Assembly: GCA_938001995.1 (NCBI GenBank)
Contig: CALLAV010000193.1
Location: 1 to 6,789 of the forward strand
Length of the DNA stretch: 6,789 nt
Direction: 5' to 3'
Source: an uncultured Amylibacter sp.
GTDB taxonomy: Bacteria > Pseudomonadota > Alphaproteobacteria > Rhodobacterales > Rhodobacteraceae
This document shows, in pieces, positions 1-6,473 of the stretch. Every line of letters begins with the position of its first letter. Positions within the stretch are counted from its first letter, which is position 1. Under the pieces are notes generated by a model. The model made no database searches. It saw nothing but the letters and a program-made list of their open reading frames with translations, and was not told the DNA's origin. The translations under genes and the position numbers were made by a program.

Positions 1-536
1 CGGGCGCTGTGATCAGCCGCTATGACAAAATTTTCCTGTTCGACGTGAACCTGTCCGAAACCGAAATCTACCGCGAAAGCGATATGGTAGAGCCGGGCGA
101 TCAAGCCGTCGTGGCGGACACTCGATTTGGCCGCATCGGCCATTCCATCTGTTACGATCTGCGCTTTGCCCAACTGTACCGTGATCTGGCACAGGCTGGT
201 GCCGAAATGCTATTTTGCCCTGCCGCATTTGCGGTCCCAACGGGCAAAGCCCATTGGCACGTGCTAAATCGCGCGCGCGCCATTGAAAACGGCGCTTTCA
301 TGATTTCACCTTGCGCCCACGGCGCGGTCACGGGGGGTGGCGCAAGTTACGGCCATTCTCTCATCGTAGACCCTTGGGGTGAAATCCTGTCAGATGGCGG
401 GGATGTTGAGGGTGTAAGCATGGCAACGATCGACCTCGACCTCGTGGCCGCAACACGCAAACGCATCGCGAGCTTGCAACATGACCGTCCTTACACTCTT
501 GCACCTGATGAACGTGTCAGCACGGCCGCCGAATAG
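1..536 (+). CDS. Carbon-nitrogen hydrolase (nitrilase superfamily, Nit1-like amidase), 5' partial
   Basis: The gene enters from the left edge; the first complete codon is at base 3 and the stop is TAG at 534-536. The GTG at 9 is an internal Val, not a start, because the family is about 270-285 residues and only 177 are present. Two of the three catalytic residues of the Glu-Lys-Cys triad are visible. Lys is in YDKIFLFD (codon 27-29) and the nucleophile Cys is in HSICYDLRF (codon 150-152); the Glu lies upstream of the window. Further hallmarks are PAAFAVPTGKAHWH, the RARAIEN helix and YGHSLIVDPWGE. This pattern matches Nit1-type proteins, which hydrolyse the amide of deaminated glutathione as metabolite repair in the cytosol; the substrate here is an inference from family resemblance. 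It converges on mdh, with a shared terminator 41 bases after its stop. The superfamily call is very secure, the Nit1-type assignment fairly secure. Confidence 0.9.
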   Translation, partial: GAVISRYDKIFLFDVNLSETEIYRESDMVEPGDQAVVADTRFGRIGHSICYDLRFAQLYRDLAQAGAEMLFCPAAFAVPTGKAHWHVLNRARAIENGAFMISPCAHGAVTGGGASYGHSLIVDPWGEILSDGGDVEGVSMATIDLDLVAATRKRIASLQHDRPYTLAPDERVSTAAE

Positions 537-549
537 GCACAGTCACCCG

Positions 550-572
550 ATCTTCTTCTCTGTAAAATACTC
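550..572. repeat. Possible dispersed Rhodobacterales intergenic motif, copy 1
   Basis: This AT-rich stretch, TCTTCTTCTCTGTAAAATACTC, lies directly before the terminator. It resembles a string I remember as very common in Rhodobacteraceae intergenic regions (pyrimidine run, CTGTT, AAATACTC, sometimes followed by CCGCCGGAGGC). Related stretches occur at 1728-1765 and 5284-5310. The similarity is short and comes from memory, so confidence is low. Confidence 0.3.
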
Positions 573-577
573 AAAGA

Positions 578-608
578 AAAAGCCCCGCTGCCAAACAGCG
601 GGGCTTTT
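578..608. terminator. Bidirectional intrinsic terminator between the nitrilase gene and mdh
   Basis: Two 13-base arms (578-590 and 596-608) are perfectly complementary around a 5-base loop, CCAAA. The core is GC-rich (GCCCCGCTG) and flanked by A4 on the left and T4 on the right. Read on the plus strand, the stem ends in TTTTCAATTCT. Read on the minus strand it ends in TTTTTCTTTGA. Both directions therefore carry a U-rich tail, as expected between convergent genes. It ends the nitrilase transcript and the mdh transcript. Confidence 0.93.
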
Positions 609-629
609 CAATTCTAAAACCAGATCGGT

Positions 630-1595
<966 letters not shown>

Positions 1596-1727
1596 TCAAA
1601 CTCCTGTCATGTGAAACTCGACCGCTTGCTAGCGTTTAAGCCAAGGCAGGGCAAGGCGCATTTGCCCAGTGGGGCACAGAAGTGAAGGGGGATGAAGCGG
1701 CAAGCCCTTGAGCCGAAAGGGTTTTGT

Positions 1728-1765
1728 ATTTCCTGCTGAAATATTAGGCGGGGTAGGAGGCGCCC
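1728..1765. repeat. Possible dispersed Rhodobacterales intergenic motif, copy 2 (degenerate)
   Basis: In the mdh upstream region, a stretch containing TATTTCCTGCTGAAATATT is followed by GGCGGGG and GGAGGCG. It shares the order of AAATAT, a C/G run and GGAGGC with 5289-5310, and the TTT-CTG-AAAT layout with 550-572. The match is loose. It may simply be part of the mdh leader or promoter region. No gene is credible across 1593-1820: the two overlapping minus-strand frames there lack a recognisable domain. Confidence 0.25.
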
Positions 1766-1820
1766 ATCTATGGCATACATTCGTATACATTTGATTCGTG
1801 TAGGGCTGTGATCCAAACAA

Positions 1821-1850
1821 AAACGCCCCGTGGTGTCCCACGCGACGTTT
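1821..1850 (-). terminator. Probable intrinsic terminator of the small secreted-protein gene
   Basis: The arms AAACGCCCCGTGG (1821-1833) and CCACGCGACGTTT (1838-1850) pair at 11 of 13 positions around a 4-base loop. On the minus strand the stem is followed by TTTTTGTTT, a U-rich tail. It starts 24 bases beyond the stop of the gene at 1874-2191 and would separate that transcript from mdh. Two mismatches in the stem make it weaker than the terminator at 578-608. Confidence 0.65.
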
Positions 1851-1873
1851 CAGATTTTGCAGATGCGTAGCGG

Positions 1874-2191
1874 TTACGCCTTGTCGCCCTTTTTCAGCGA
1901 GGCTTCCTCAACAGGTTCAAAGGCATTGCCCGCCGCTACCAGACACGTCATGCCATTTGGCAATGTGATGACTATGGTCCAAGTGCCGCTTTCATCGCTG
2001 GCGTAGGTTTCTACCACGCCATTGTTCGCGGCCAAGCCGATTGATCGGCGTGATTCACCGTATTTCGTTTGCAAGCGTTCGATCACTTGCGTGCGTTCGG
2101 CACAGTTTGCTTGACCTTGCGCGTGGGCGGCTTGATGGGCCAAAACGACGCCAGCGAAGCCTAGGGATAGGGCAAAAAACATCTTTTGCAT
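1874..2191 (-). CDS. Small secreted (periplasmic) protein of unknown function
   Basis: The protein has 105 residues. Residues 1-24 form a typical Sec signal peptide: Lys3, a hydrophobic stretch from residue 4 to 18, then AHA before Gln25 as a likely signal peptidase I site. The mature part of about 80 residues has only two cysteines, Cys30 and Cys83, which could form a disulfide in the periplasm. Residues 30-50 look helical (CAERTQVIERLQTKYGESRR). They are followed by a beta-rich region, VVETYASDESGTWTIVITLPNGMTCLVAAG, and a charged tail. I recognise it as resembling small hypothetical proteins common in Rhodobacterales, but I know no function. The start is supported by GGAGA at 2198-2202 (opposite strand), 6 bases from ATG. 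A second Met at codon 4 is less well placed. It is a single gene, divergent from mcl2. Confidence 0.85.
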   Translation of the reverse strand: MQKMFFALSLGFAGVVLAHQAAHAQGQANCAERTQVIERLQTKYGESRRSIGLAANNGVVETYASDESGTWTIVITLPNGMTCLVAAGNAFEPVEEASLKKGDKA

Positions 2192-2526
2192 TGATCTTCT
2201 CCGTCTCTGGGACGAGGGGACGAGACCGGCCTTCGGTCATTAAGATCTGCGCCCACATCGCGAATAAATGTGCCTTGGGTCTGCTTCCGATTTCTTAGAA
2301 GGCGGCCAACCAGCCGGCCCTTCGTCACCCATGGCGTGTGATTTCAGACTGCCACCAAGGCGCAAAAAAAGGGTTAACGACCCGTGCTTGGGCCACGCAA
2401 CACGCCAGAAAATCGTCAAATCATCAGGCTTTCCGCAACGAGAACGCCCATCGCCGTTGCGCTTTGTTCACAACTGTGGTTGATCCAATCCCGCAACCCG
2501 ATCCATTTCAAAGATGAGGCCGCACC
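2192..2526. promoter_or_regulatory. Divergent intergenic region between the small secreted-protein gene and mcl2
   Basis: These 335 bases must hold promoters for both directions, but I see no convincing -35/-10 pair. A small hairpin lies at 2224-2238 (GACCG/CGGTC, 5-base loop), probably in the leader of the minus-strand gene. An AT-rich GC-flanked spot, GGGTTAACGACCC, lies at 2371-2383. A short dyad CACAACTGTG lies at 2469-2478, 48 bases before mcl2. Eight-base arms TGGCGTGT (2332-2339) and ACACGCCA (2400-2407) are complementary but far apart. GAGG at 2516-2519 is the mcl2 ribosome binding site. The short open frames here show no domain and are not called. Confidence 0.5.
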
Positions 2527-3402
2527 ATGGACCCGACCAATCGCCCCTTCCGTTCACTCCTTTACATTCCAGGATCTAAAACGCGGGCGTTGGATAAGGC
2601 ACAAACTTTGGCGACGGATGGGATTATCTTTGATCTTGAAGACGCTGTTGCAGTGGACATGAAGGGCGAGGCACGGAGTTTCGTAGCCAACGCGCTGCGG
2701 GATCTCGACTATGGCAACCGTGCCCTGATGGTGCGTGTGAACGGGTTTGAAACAGAATGGGCCATGGATGATCTGGCCGAGATTATGGAAGCTGGTCCCG
2801 AAGCGATCCTGCTGCCAAAGGTAAACAGCGGTGCGGATGTAAAAAAGTTGGAAGCGATCCTAGATGCGCACCCCAAATGTCAGAAAACAGCGATTTGGGC
2901 GATGATGGAAAGCCCGCTGTCGATCCTGAACGCCCAAGATATCGCCAGCGCCTCCAAGCGGATGAAGGGCATGGTGCTGGGATCTAACGATCTGATCAAA
3001 GATCTGTATGCAAAACACACCCAAGACCGCGAGGCGCTCATCACTTCAATGGGGATGTGCCTACTGGCGGCCCGCGCCTATGGCCTTGTGTGTATTGACG
3101 GGGTGCACAACGCATTCCGCGACCAAGACGGTTTGCGCATCTCGTGTATGCAAGGCCGTAACCTCGGCTTTGACGGCAAATCGTTGCTGCACCCCGATCA
3201 GCTGTATGTGGCGAACGATATCTATCGTCCGTCCAAAGGTGAAATCGATCTTGCGAAACGCCAAATGGCCGCCTTTGAAGAGGCAGAAGCCTCTGGCAAG
3301 GGGATTGCGGTTCTGGATGGTCAGATCGTTGAAAACCTGCATATTGTCTCTGCCCGTGCATTACTGGCCAAAGCAGAGGCCATCGCGGCCTCTGAAACCT
3401 AA
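2527..3402 (+). CDS. mcl2: (3S)-malyl-CoA thioesterase, CitE/HpcH-HpaI aldolase superfamily
   Basis: The product hydrolyses (3S)-malyl-CoA to malate and CoA. Together with malyl-CoA lyase it gives apparent malate synthase activity in the ethylmalonyl-CoA pathway. The 291 residues form a CitE-like TIM barrel. RSLLYIPGS is at 9-17 and DLEDAV at 36-41. The CoA/substrate Arg70 is in RVN, and PKV is at 97-99. Metal ligands are Glu128 (MMES) and Asp155 (LGSND). GFDGKSLLHPDQ is at 214-225 and the C-terminal lid segment DGQIVENLH at 264-272. Distinction from the true lyase (Mcl1, about 318 residues with different sequence) rests on length, sequence and context. As I recall, mcl2, nnrU, a small gene and mch have the same order in Rhodobacter sphaeroides. 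Glu269 sits where lyases carry the lid Asp. The start is supported by GAGG 7 bases upstream. It heads the operon. Confidence 0.88.
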   Translation: MDPTNRPFRSLLYIPGSKTRALDKAQTLATDGIIFDLEDAVAVDMKGEARSFVANALRDLDYGNRALMVRVNGFETEWAMDDLAEIMEAGPEAILLPKVNSGADVKKLEAILDAHPKCQKTAIWAMMESPLSILNAQDIASASKRMKGMVLGSNDLIKDLYAKHTQDREALITSMGMCLLAARAYGLVCIDGVHNAFRDQDGLRISCMQGRNLGFDGKSLLHPDQLYVANDIYRPSKGEIDLAKRQMAAFEEAEASGKGIAVLDGQIVENLHIVSARALLAKAEAIAASET

Positions 3403-3413
3403 AGGACTGAACC

Positions 3414-3986
3414 ATGACAACCCTAATTGTTGGCCTGCTGATCTGGACCCTTGTCCATTATTTCAAACGCTTGATGCCGTCGGGCCGTGCCGCTCTGGAT
3501 GCGTCTATGGGGCAAGGCCCCGCTAAAGGTGTGATTGCGCTGCTGTTGGTGATTTCGATTGTGTTAATGGTGATCGGCTATCGCGGTTCTGAAGATTTGT
3601 ATGTCTATTCCCCCATCGCGGGCATGGGGCATTTGAACAACCTGTTGATGTTTATCGCCATTCTCTTGTTTGGTATGGGCAGTTCCAAGGGTAAAATGCG
3701 CGCGTGGTTCCGCCATCCCATGCTGATGGGCGTGATCACTTGGGCCATCGCGCACCTTCTGGTGAACGGGGATTTGGCATCTGTTGTTCTGTTTGGTGGC
3801 TTGGCCGTTTGGGCGGTGATCCAGATGGTGCTGGTGAACCGCGCTGTTCCAGATTGGACACGGCTGGAACCAGGTCCAGTGGCGCGCGATATTCGGCTCA
3901 TCGTAATTGCTGCAGTGCTGTACGCGATCATCTCATCGATCCACATTTGGCTGGGCTACAATCCATTCCTGGGGACATACGGATGA
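3414..3986 (+). CDS. nnrU: NnrU family integral membrane protein
   Basis: The 190-residue protein has about six hydrophobic segments: residues 4-17, 39-56, 74-90, 103-117, 121-141 and 161-181. Family hallmarks are WTLVHYFKRLMP near the start, RHPML...WAIAHLLVNGDLASVVLFGG at 100-129 and a C-terminal IHIWLGYNPF. Membrane-embedded or membrane-edge histidines are His15, His73, His101, His114 and His177. NnrU was named for a gene near nitrite/nitric oxide reduction genes, and the family is homologous to plant 15-cis-zeta-carotene isomerase (Z-ISO), a haem protein. Its bacterial function is not established. No denitrification gene is visible here; instead it lies 11 bases after mcl2, with AAGGA 7 bases before its ATG. 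That placement suggests co-expression with the ethylmalonyl-CoA genes. The family call is secure, the role unknown. Confidence 0.9.
   Translation: MTTLIVGLLIWTLVHYFKRLMPSGRAALDASMGQGPAKGVIALLLVISIVLMVIGYRGSEDLYVYSPIAGMGHLNNLLMFIAILLFGMGSSKGKMRAWFRHPMLMGVITWAIAHLLVNGDLASVVLFGGLAVWAVIQMVLVNRAVPDWTRLEPGPVARDIRLIVIAAVLYAIISSIHIWLGYNPFLGTYG
3971..3975 (+). promoter_or_regulatory. Ribosome binding site that fixes the start of the DUF1737 gene
   Basis: GGGGA lies 7 bases before the ATG at 3983, inside the last codons of nnrU. It shows that translation of the small gene begins at 3983, although the reading frame stays open upstream to 3704 as a shadow of nnrU. Confidence 0.65.
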
Positions 3987-4186
3987 TCGTTTACCGCTTA
4001 ATCACTGAAGACGACACATCGCAATTTTGCCACCGCGTGACCGAGGCTTTGTCCAAAGGCTGGTCTCTGCACGGTTCACCGTCTTACGCGTTTGATGGGG
4101 CCAATGGCGTGATGCGCTGTGCGCAGGCGGTGACAAAAGAAACAGATGCGGAGTATTCCGCCGATATGAAATTAGGACAAGTTTAA
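3983..4186 (+). CDS. DUF1737 domain protein (67 residues)
   Basis: The gene starts at ATG 3983, whose ATGA overlaps the TGA stop of nnrU (3984-3986), and ends with TAA at 4184-4186, immediately followed by the ATG of mch. The protein begins MIVYRLITEDDTSQFCHRVTEALSKGWSLHGSPSYAFDG. This is the DUF1737 pattern: a short strand, a helix with F..RV.EAL, then the conserved GW.L.G turn and a strand carrying a bulky aromatic. The family is small, soluble and of unknown function. A longer frame running from 3704 adds 93 residues that merely overlap nnrU out of frame, with no family resemblance, so it was not used. The four-base overlap upstream and zero-base spacing downstream imply translational coupling across nnrU, this gene and mch. 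Its role in the pathway is unknown. Confidence 0.87.
   Translation: MIVYRLITEDDTSQFCHRVTEALSKGWSLHGSPSYAFDGANGVMRCAQAVTKETDAEYSADMKLGQV
4172..4177 (+). promoter_or_regulatory. mch ribosome binding site within the DUF1737 coding sequence
   Basis: TTAGGA lies 9 bases upstream of the mch ATG (4187), inside the last codons of the preceding gene. Because TAA and ATG abut, ribosomes finishing the small gene could reinitiate on mch. Confidence 0.6.
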
Positions 4187-5221
4187 ATGGTTAAGACCAA
4201 TCCTGGCCGTTTTTTTGAGGATTACACCGTCGGTGAAACCATCCACCACGCCGTGCCCCGCACGGTTTCTGGCGGAGAAAGAGCACTTTACCACGCGCTC
4301 TATCCTGCGCGCCACGCGCTATACTCATCCGACGAATTTGCCAAAGCATCTGGACTGAACGGATCGCCGCTTGATGATCTGGCAGGCTTCCACGTTGTGT
4401 TCGGCAAGACCGTTCCAGATGTGTCCTTGAATGCCCTTGCCAACCTTGGTTACGCCGAAGGCAAATTCTTAAAACCGATCTATGCGGGTGATACGTTGCG
4501 TACCACATCCAAGGTGATCGGCCTCAAACAAAATTCTAACGGCAAATCAGGTGTCGTTTGGGTGCACTCCAAAGGCTACAATCAGCGCGACGAGGTGGTG
4601 ATCGACTACAAACGTTGGGTGATGGTGCGCAAACGGGACTTGGATGCAGCGGCACCCGAAACGGTTATTCCAGACTTGGCGGCTGTTATCGCCCCACAGG
4701 ATCTGACGATCCCAGCAGGCCTCGATTTCACCAATTACGACTTTGCATTGGCAGGGGAACCACACCGCGCTGCGGATTATGAAATAGGCGAGAAAATCAA
4801 CCACGTGGACGGCGTTACGATCGAGGAAGCCGAACATATGATCGCCACGCGTCTTTGGCAAAACACGGCCAAAGTTCACTTTGACACCTCGGCCCGTTCA
4901 GATGGAACACGCCTGATTTATGGTGGGCACGTGATTTCAATGGCGCGAACCCTGTCATTCAACGGCCTTGCCAATGCCCAGATGATTGCAGGGATAAATG
5001 CTGGCGCGCACGCAAACCCGTGCCTTTCAGGTGATACTGTCCGCGCTTGGTCCGAAGTGCTCGATAAAGCCGATGTAGATGCGCCCGGCGTGACTGCCCT
5101 GCGCTTGCGCCTTGTGGCGACCAAAGGCGACAGTGCCAAAATGGAGCTGCGAAATGATGAAGGGCGCTATCTGCCAGATGTGCTTCTGGACCTAGACTAT
5201 TGGGTTTTGATGCCGTCATAG
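4187..5221 (+). CDS. mch: Mesaconyl-CoA hydratase (beta-methylmalyl-CoA dehydratase), MaoC-like
   Basis: This cytosolic enzyme of the ethylmalonyl-CoA pathway adds water to mesaconyl-C1-CoA to give beta-methylmalyl-CoA (reversible). The 344 residues match the usual size of about 343. It is a fused double hotdog. The N-terminal unit, roughly 8-150, has FFEDYTVGETI, GFHVVFGKTVPDVSLNALANLGYAEGKFLKPIYAGDTL and YKRWVMVRKRD. The C-terminal unit, roughly 195-344, has YEIGEKINHVDGVTIEEAEHMIATRLWQNTAKVHFD and GDTVRAWSEV. Asn226 and His231 in WQNTAKVHFD occupy the positions of the Asp/His active-site dyad of the (R)-specific hydratase motif. The sequence agrees with Mch from Rhodobacter as I recall it. 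It is the last gene of the mcl2 operon and is followed by an intrinsic terminator. Substrate and pathway are well supported by sequence and by the mcl2 neighbour. Confidence 0.94.
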   Translation: MVKTNPGRFFEDYTVGETIHHAVPRTVSGGERALYHALYPARHALYSSDEFAKASGLNGSPLDDLAGFHVVFGKTVPDVSLNALANLGYAEGKFLKPIYAGDTLRTTSKVIGLKQNSNGKSGVVWVHSKGYNQRDEVVIDYKRWVMVRKRDLDAAAPETVIPDLAAVIAPQDLTIPAGLDFTNYDFALAGEPHRAADYEIGEKINHVDGVTIEEAEHMIATRLWQNTAKVHFDTSARSDGTRLIYGGHVISMARTLSFNGLANAQMIAGINAGAHANPCLSGDTVRAWSEVLDKADVDAPGVTALRLRLVATKGDSAKMELRNDEGRYLPDVLLDLDYWVLMPS

Positions 5222-5243
5222 GATTTTGGATATTTTGATCAAG

Positions 5244-5290
5244 AAAAAGGCTCTTAGGGTTTGGTTAACCATCTTGAGCCTTTTTGTTTT
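5244..5290 (+). terminator. Intrinsic terminator of the mcl2-nnrU-DUF1737-mch operon
   Basis: A perfect 10-bp stem pairs AAAAAGGCTC (5244-5253) with GAGCCTTTTT (5276-5285), and TTTTTGTTTTT follows. The 22-base loop can form an inner GGTT/AACC stem (5258-5261 with 5267-5270) and holds the palindrome TGGTTAACCA. It begins 22 bases after the mch stop. The long loop may reduce efficiency, which matters because the next gene has no obvious promoter. Confidence 0.85.
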
Positions 5291-5310
5291 TAAAATATCC
5301 CCGCCGGAGG
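5284..5310. repeat. Possible dispersed Rhodobacterales intergenic motif, copy 3
   Basis: The stretch from the terminator T-run through AAAATATCCCC to GCCGGAGGC closely resembles the form I remember as abundant between genes in Rhodobacteraceae. Its last bases, GGAGG (5306-5310), could double as a ribosome binding site for a start near 5326-5332. Low confidence because I cannot count copies genome-wide. Confidence 0.35.
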
Positions 5311-5328
5311 CATCGCAAGCTTGCGGTG
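5311..5328. repeat. Near-perfect palindrome upstream of the bicupin gene
   Basis: CGCAAGCTTGCG (5314-5325) is a perfect 12-base palindrome. With one G-U pair it extends to 18 bases (5311-5328), so as RNA it can form a 7-bp hairpin with an AGCT loop. It lies directly after GGAGG and just before the candidate starts at 5326, 5332 and 5356. It could be an operator or a leader hairpin; nothing decides between them. Confidence 0.5.
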
Positions 5329-5355
5329 TTCATGGAATTGGGATCACATGCGCTT

Positions 5356-6468
5356 ATGACTGATCCTATTGTTGACCCGACCCAAATCGTTACTGCAGAA
5401 ATCCTTGTTCAATGCCGTGATGTGCGCATTGAAATGCCCTATTTCCAAAAAGCACTTGGCTTTCGATTGGATAAGATTTTTCCCGCAGATGATCCGTCGG
5501 TTGCGATCTTGTCGGGGCACGGTGTTCGCTTGCGCCTCGAACGTAATGCAGATGCTGCGCCCGTGACCATTCGTTTTGCGTGCAAAGATCCGAACCTGTT
5601 TGCCGAGGGTCAAACCGAGTTCAAAACGCCTTCGGGCAACACCGTCATTTCGTTTCAGCACAATCCGCCGCTGTTTCAGCCAGAAACGCAACATGCGTTC
5701 GCCGTGCGCCGCCTTGCGGATGAAGCGCCCTGGGTCATCGGGCGGGCGGGGATGCTGTATCGTGATTTGGTTCCGGACCGGCTTGGCGGTTCAATTATCG
5801 CAAGCCACATTCGTATTCCTGATGGCGGGCCTGTGCCTGACATGGTGCATTACCACACTATCGGGTTTCAACTGATCTATTGCTATCGCGGTTGGGTGCG
5901 ACTGGTTTACGAAGACCAAGGCCCAGAGTTCATCCTTAATGCAGGCGATTGCGTGATCCAACCGCCTGAAATTCGTCACCGCGTGTTAGAAGCCTCGGAC
6001 AATGTCGAGGTCGTGGAAATCGGCGTTCCTGCGGATCACGAAACCACCATTGACCACGAGATGGAGTTGCCCAACGCCACTGTGAACCCCGACCGCGTGT
6101 TCAGTGGTCAAAGGTTTGTGCGTCACCAACTAAAAGATGCGATCTGGCAACCATGGCGCATTTCAGGGTTTGATCACCGTGACACGGGCATTTGTGACGG
6201 CACACAAGGGGTCGCGAGCGTACAGGTTGCTCGGTTCAAAGGGGGCACACCTACGCCGACACAACACAGCAGTGACATCTTGTTTACCTTCATTTTGGAA
6301 GGCGAAATGACCCTTGCGGGACAGGGGGAAGAACCTCGACGGCTTGCCCCGGGAGACGCGTTTGTCGTGCCGCCGCAGTTCACGACAACCTACAGCGATT
6401 GCTCAGATGATCTTGAATTGCTCGAAGTGTCTTTACCTGGCCATTTTGAAACCAGAGAAGTCGTGTAA
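5356..6468 (+). CDS. Bicupin protein with VOC-like N-terminal region, function unknown
   Basis: The protein has 370 residues from ATG 5356. Residues 13-62 resemble one half of a glyoxalase/VOC domain (EILVQCRDVRIEMPYFQKALGFRL...AILSGHGVRLRLE). A first cupin spans about 145-225. It has VPDMVHYHTIGFQ and QPPEIRHRV, giving probable metal ligands His165, His167, Gln172 (in place of the usual Glu) and His208. A second cupin spans about 285-362. It keeps one likely His304, but its second motif reads PPQFTTTYSD with no His, so it is probably metal-free. Similar bicupins occur in several phyla, but I know no substrate. The start is uncertain. ATG 5332 (378 residues) and GTG 5326 are in frame, with GGAGG at 5306-5310 rather far from both; 5356 was chosen because MTDP begins close to the conserved domain. 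It lies between mch and sdhC but is cut off from mch by a terminator. Confidence 0.85.
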   Translation: MTDPIVDPTQIVTAEILVQCRDVRIEMPYFQKALGFRLDKIFPADDPSVAILSGHGVRLRLERNADAAPVTIRFACKDPNLFAEGQTEFKTPSGNTVISFQHNPPLFQPETQHAFAVRRLADEAPWVIGRAGMLYRDLVPDRLGGSIIASHIRIPDGGPVPDMVHYHTIGFQLIYCYRGWVRLVYEDQGPEFILNAGDCVIQPPEIRHRVLEASDNVEVVEIGVPADHETTIDHEMELPNATVNPDRVFSGQRFVRHQLKDAIWQPWRISGFDHRDTGICDGTQGVASVQVARFKGGTPTPTQHSSDILFTFILEGEMTLAGQGEEPRRLAPGDAFVVPPQFTTTYSDCSDDLELLEVSLPGHFETREVV

Positions 6469-6473
6469 GTGAC

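Noticed and set aside
9..11. GTG at base 9 as the start of the carbon-nitrogen hydrolase
   Set aside because: The catalytic Lys would be at residue 7 and the essential Glu region would be absent. The frame is open to the window edge, so the gene is simply truncated by the window.
1704..1728. A possible plus-strand terminator hairpin (CCCTT/AAGGG followed by TTTTGTATTT)
   Set aside because: The stem is only 5 bp plus weak extensions, and no plus-strand gene ends there.
1607..1841. Two overlapping minus-strand frames of 69-70 codons upstream of mdh
   Set aside because: Neither shows a domain, a signal peptide or a ribosome binding site, and they lie in the mdh leader and terminator region.
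2268..2526. Plus-strand frames of 71 and 92 codons before mcl2
   Set aside because: The composition is typical of noncoding sequence, there are no motifs, and the longer one runs into mcl2 out of frame.
3008..3526. A 172-codon plus-strand frame across the mcl2-nnrU junction
   Set aside because: It overlaps the well-supported mcl2 and nnrU in another frame, has unlike composition and shows no domain.
3704..3982. A longer start for the DUF1737 gene, giving 160 residues
   Set aside because: The extra 93 residues overlap nnrU out of frame and look like a shadow translation. The GGGGA before ATG 3983 and the ATGA overlap give the natural start.
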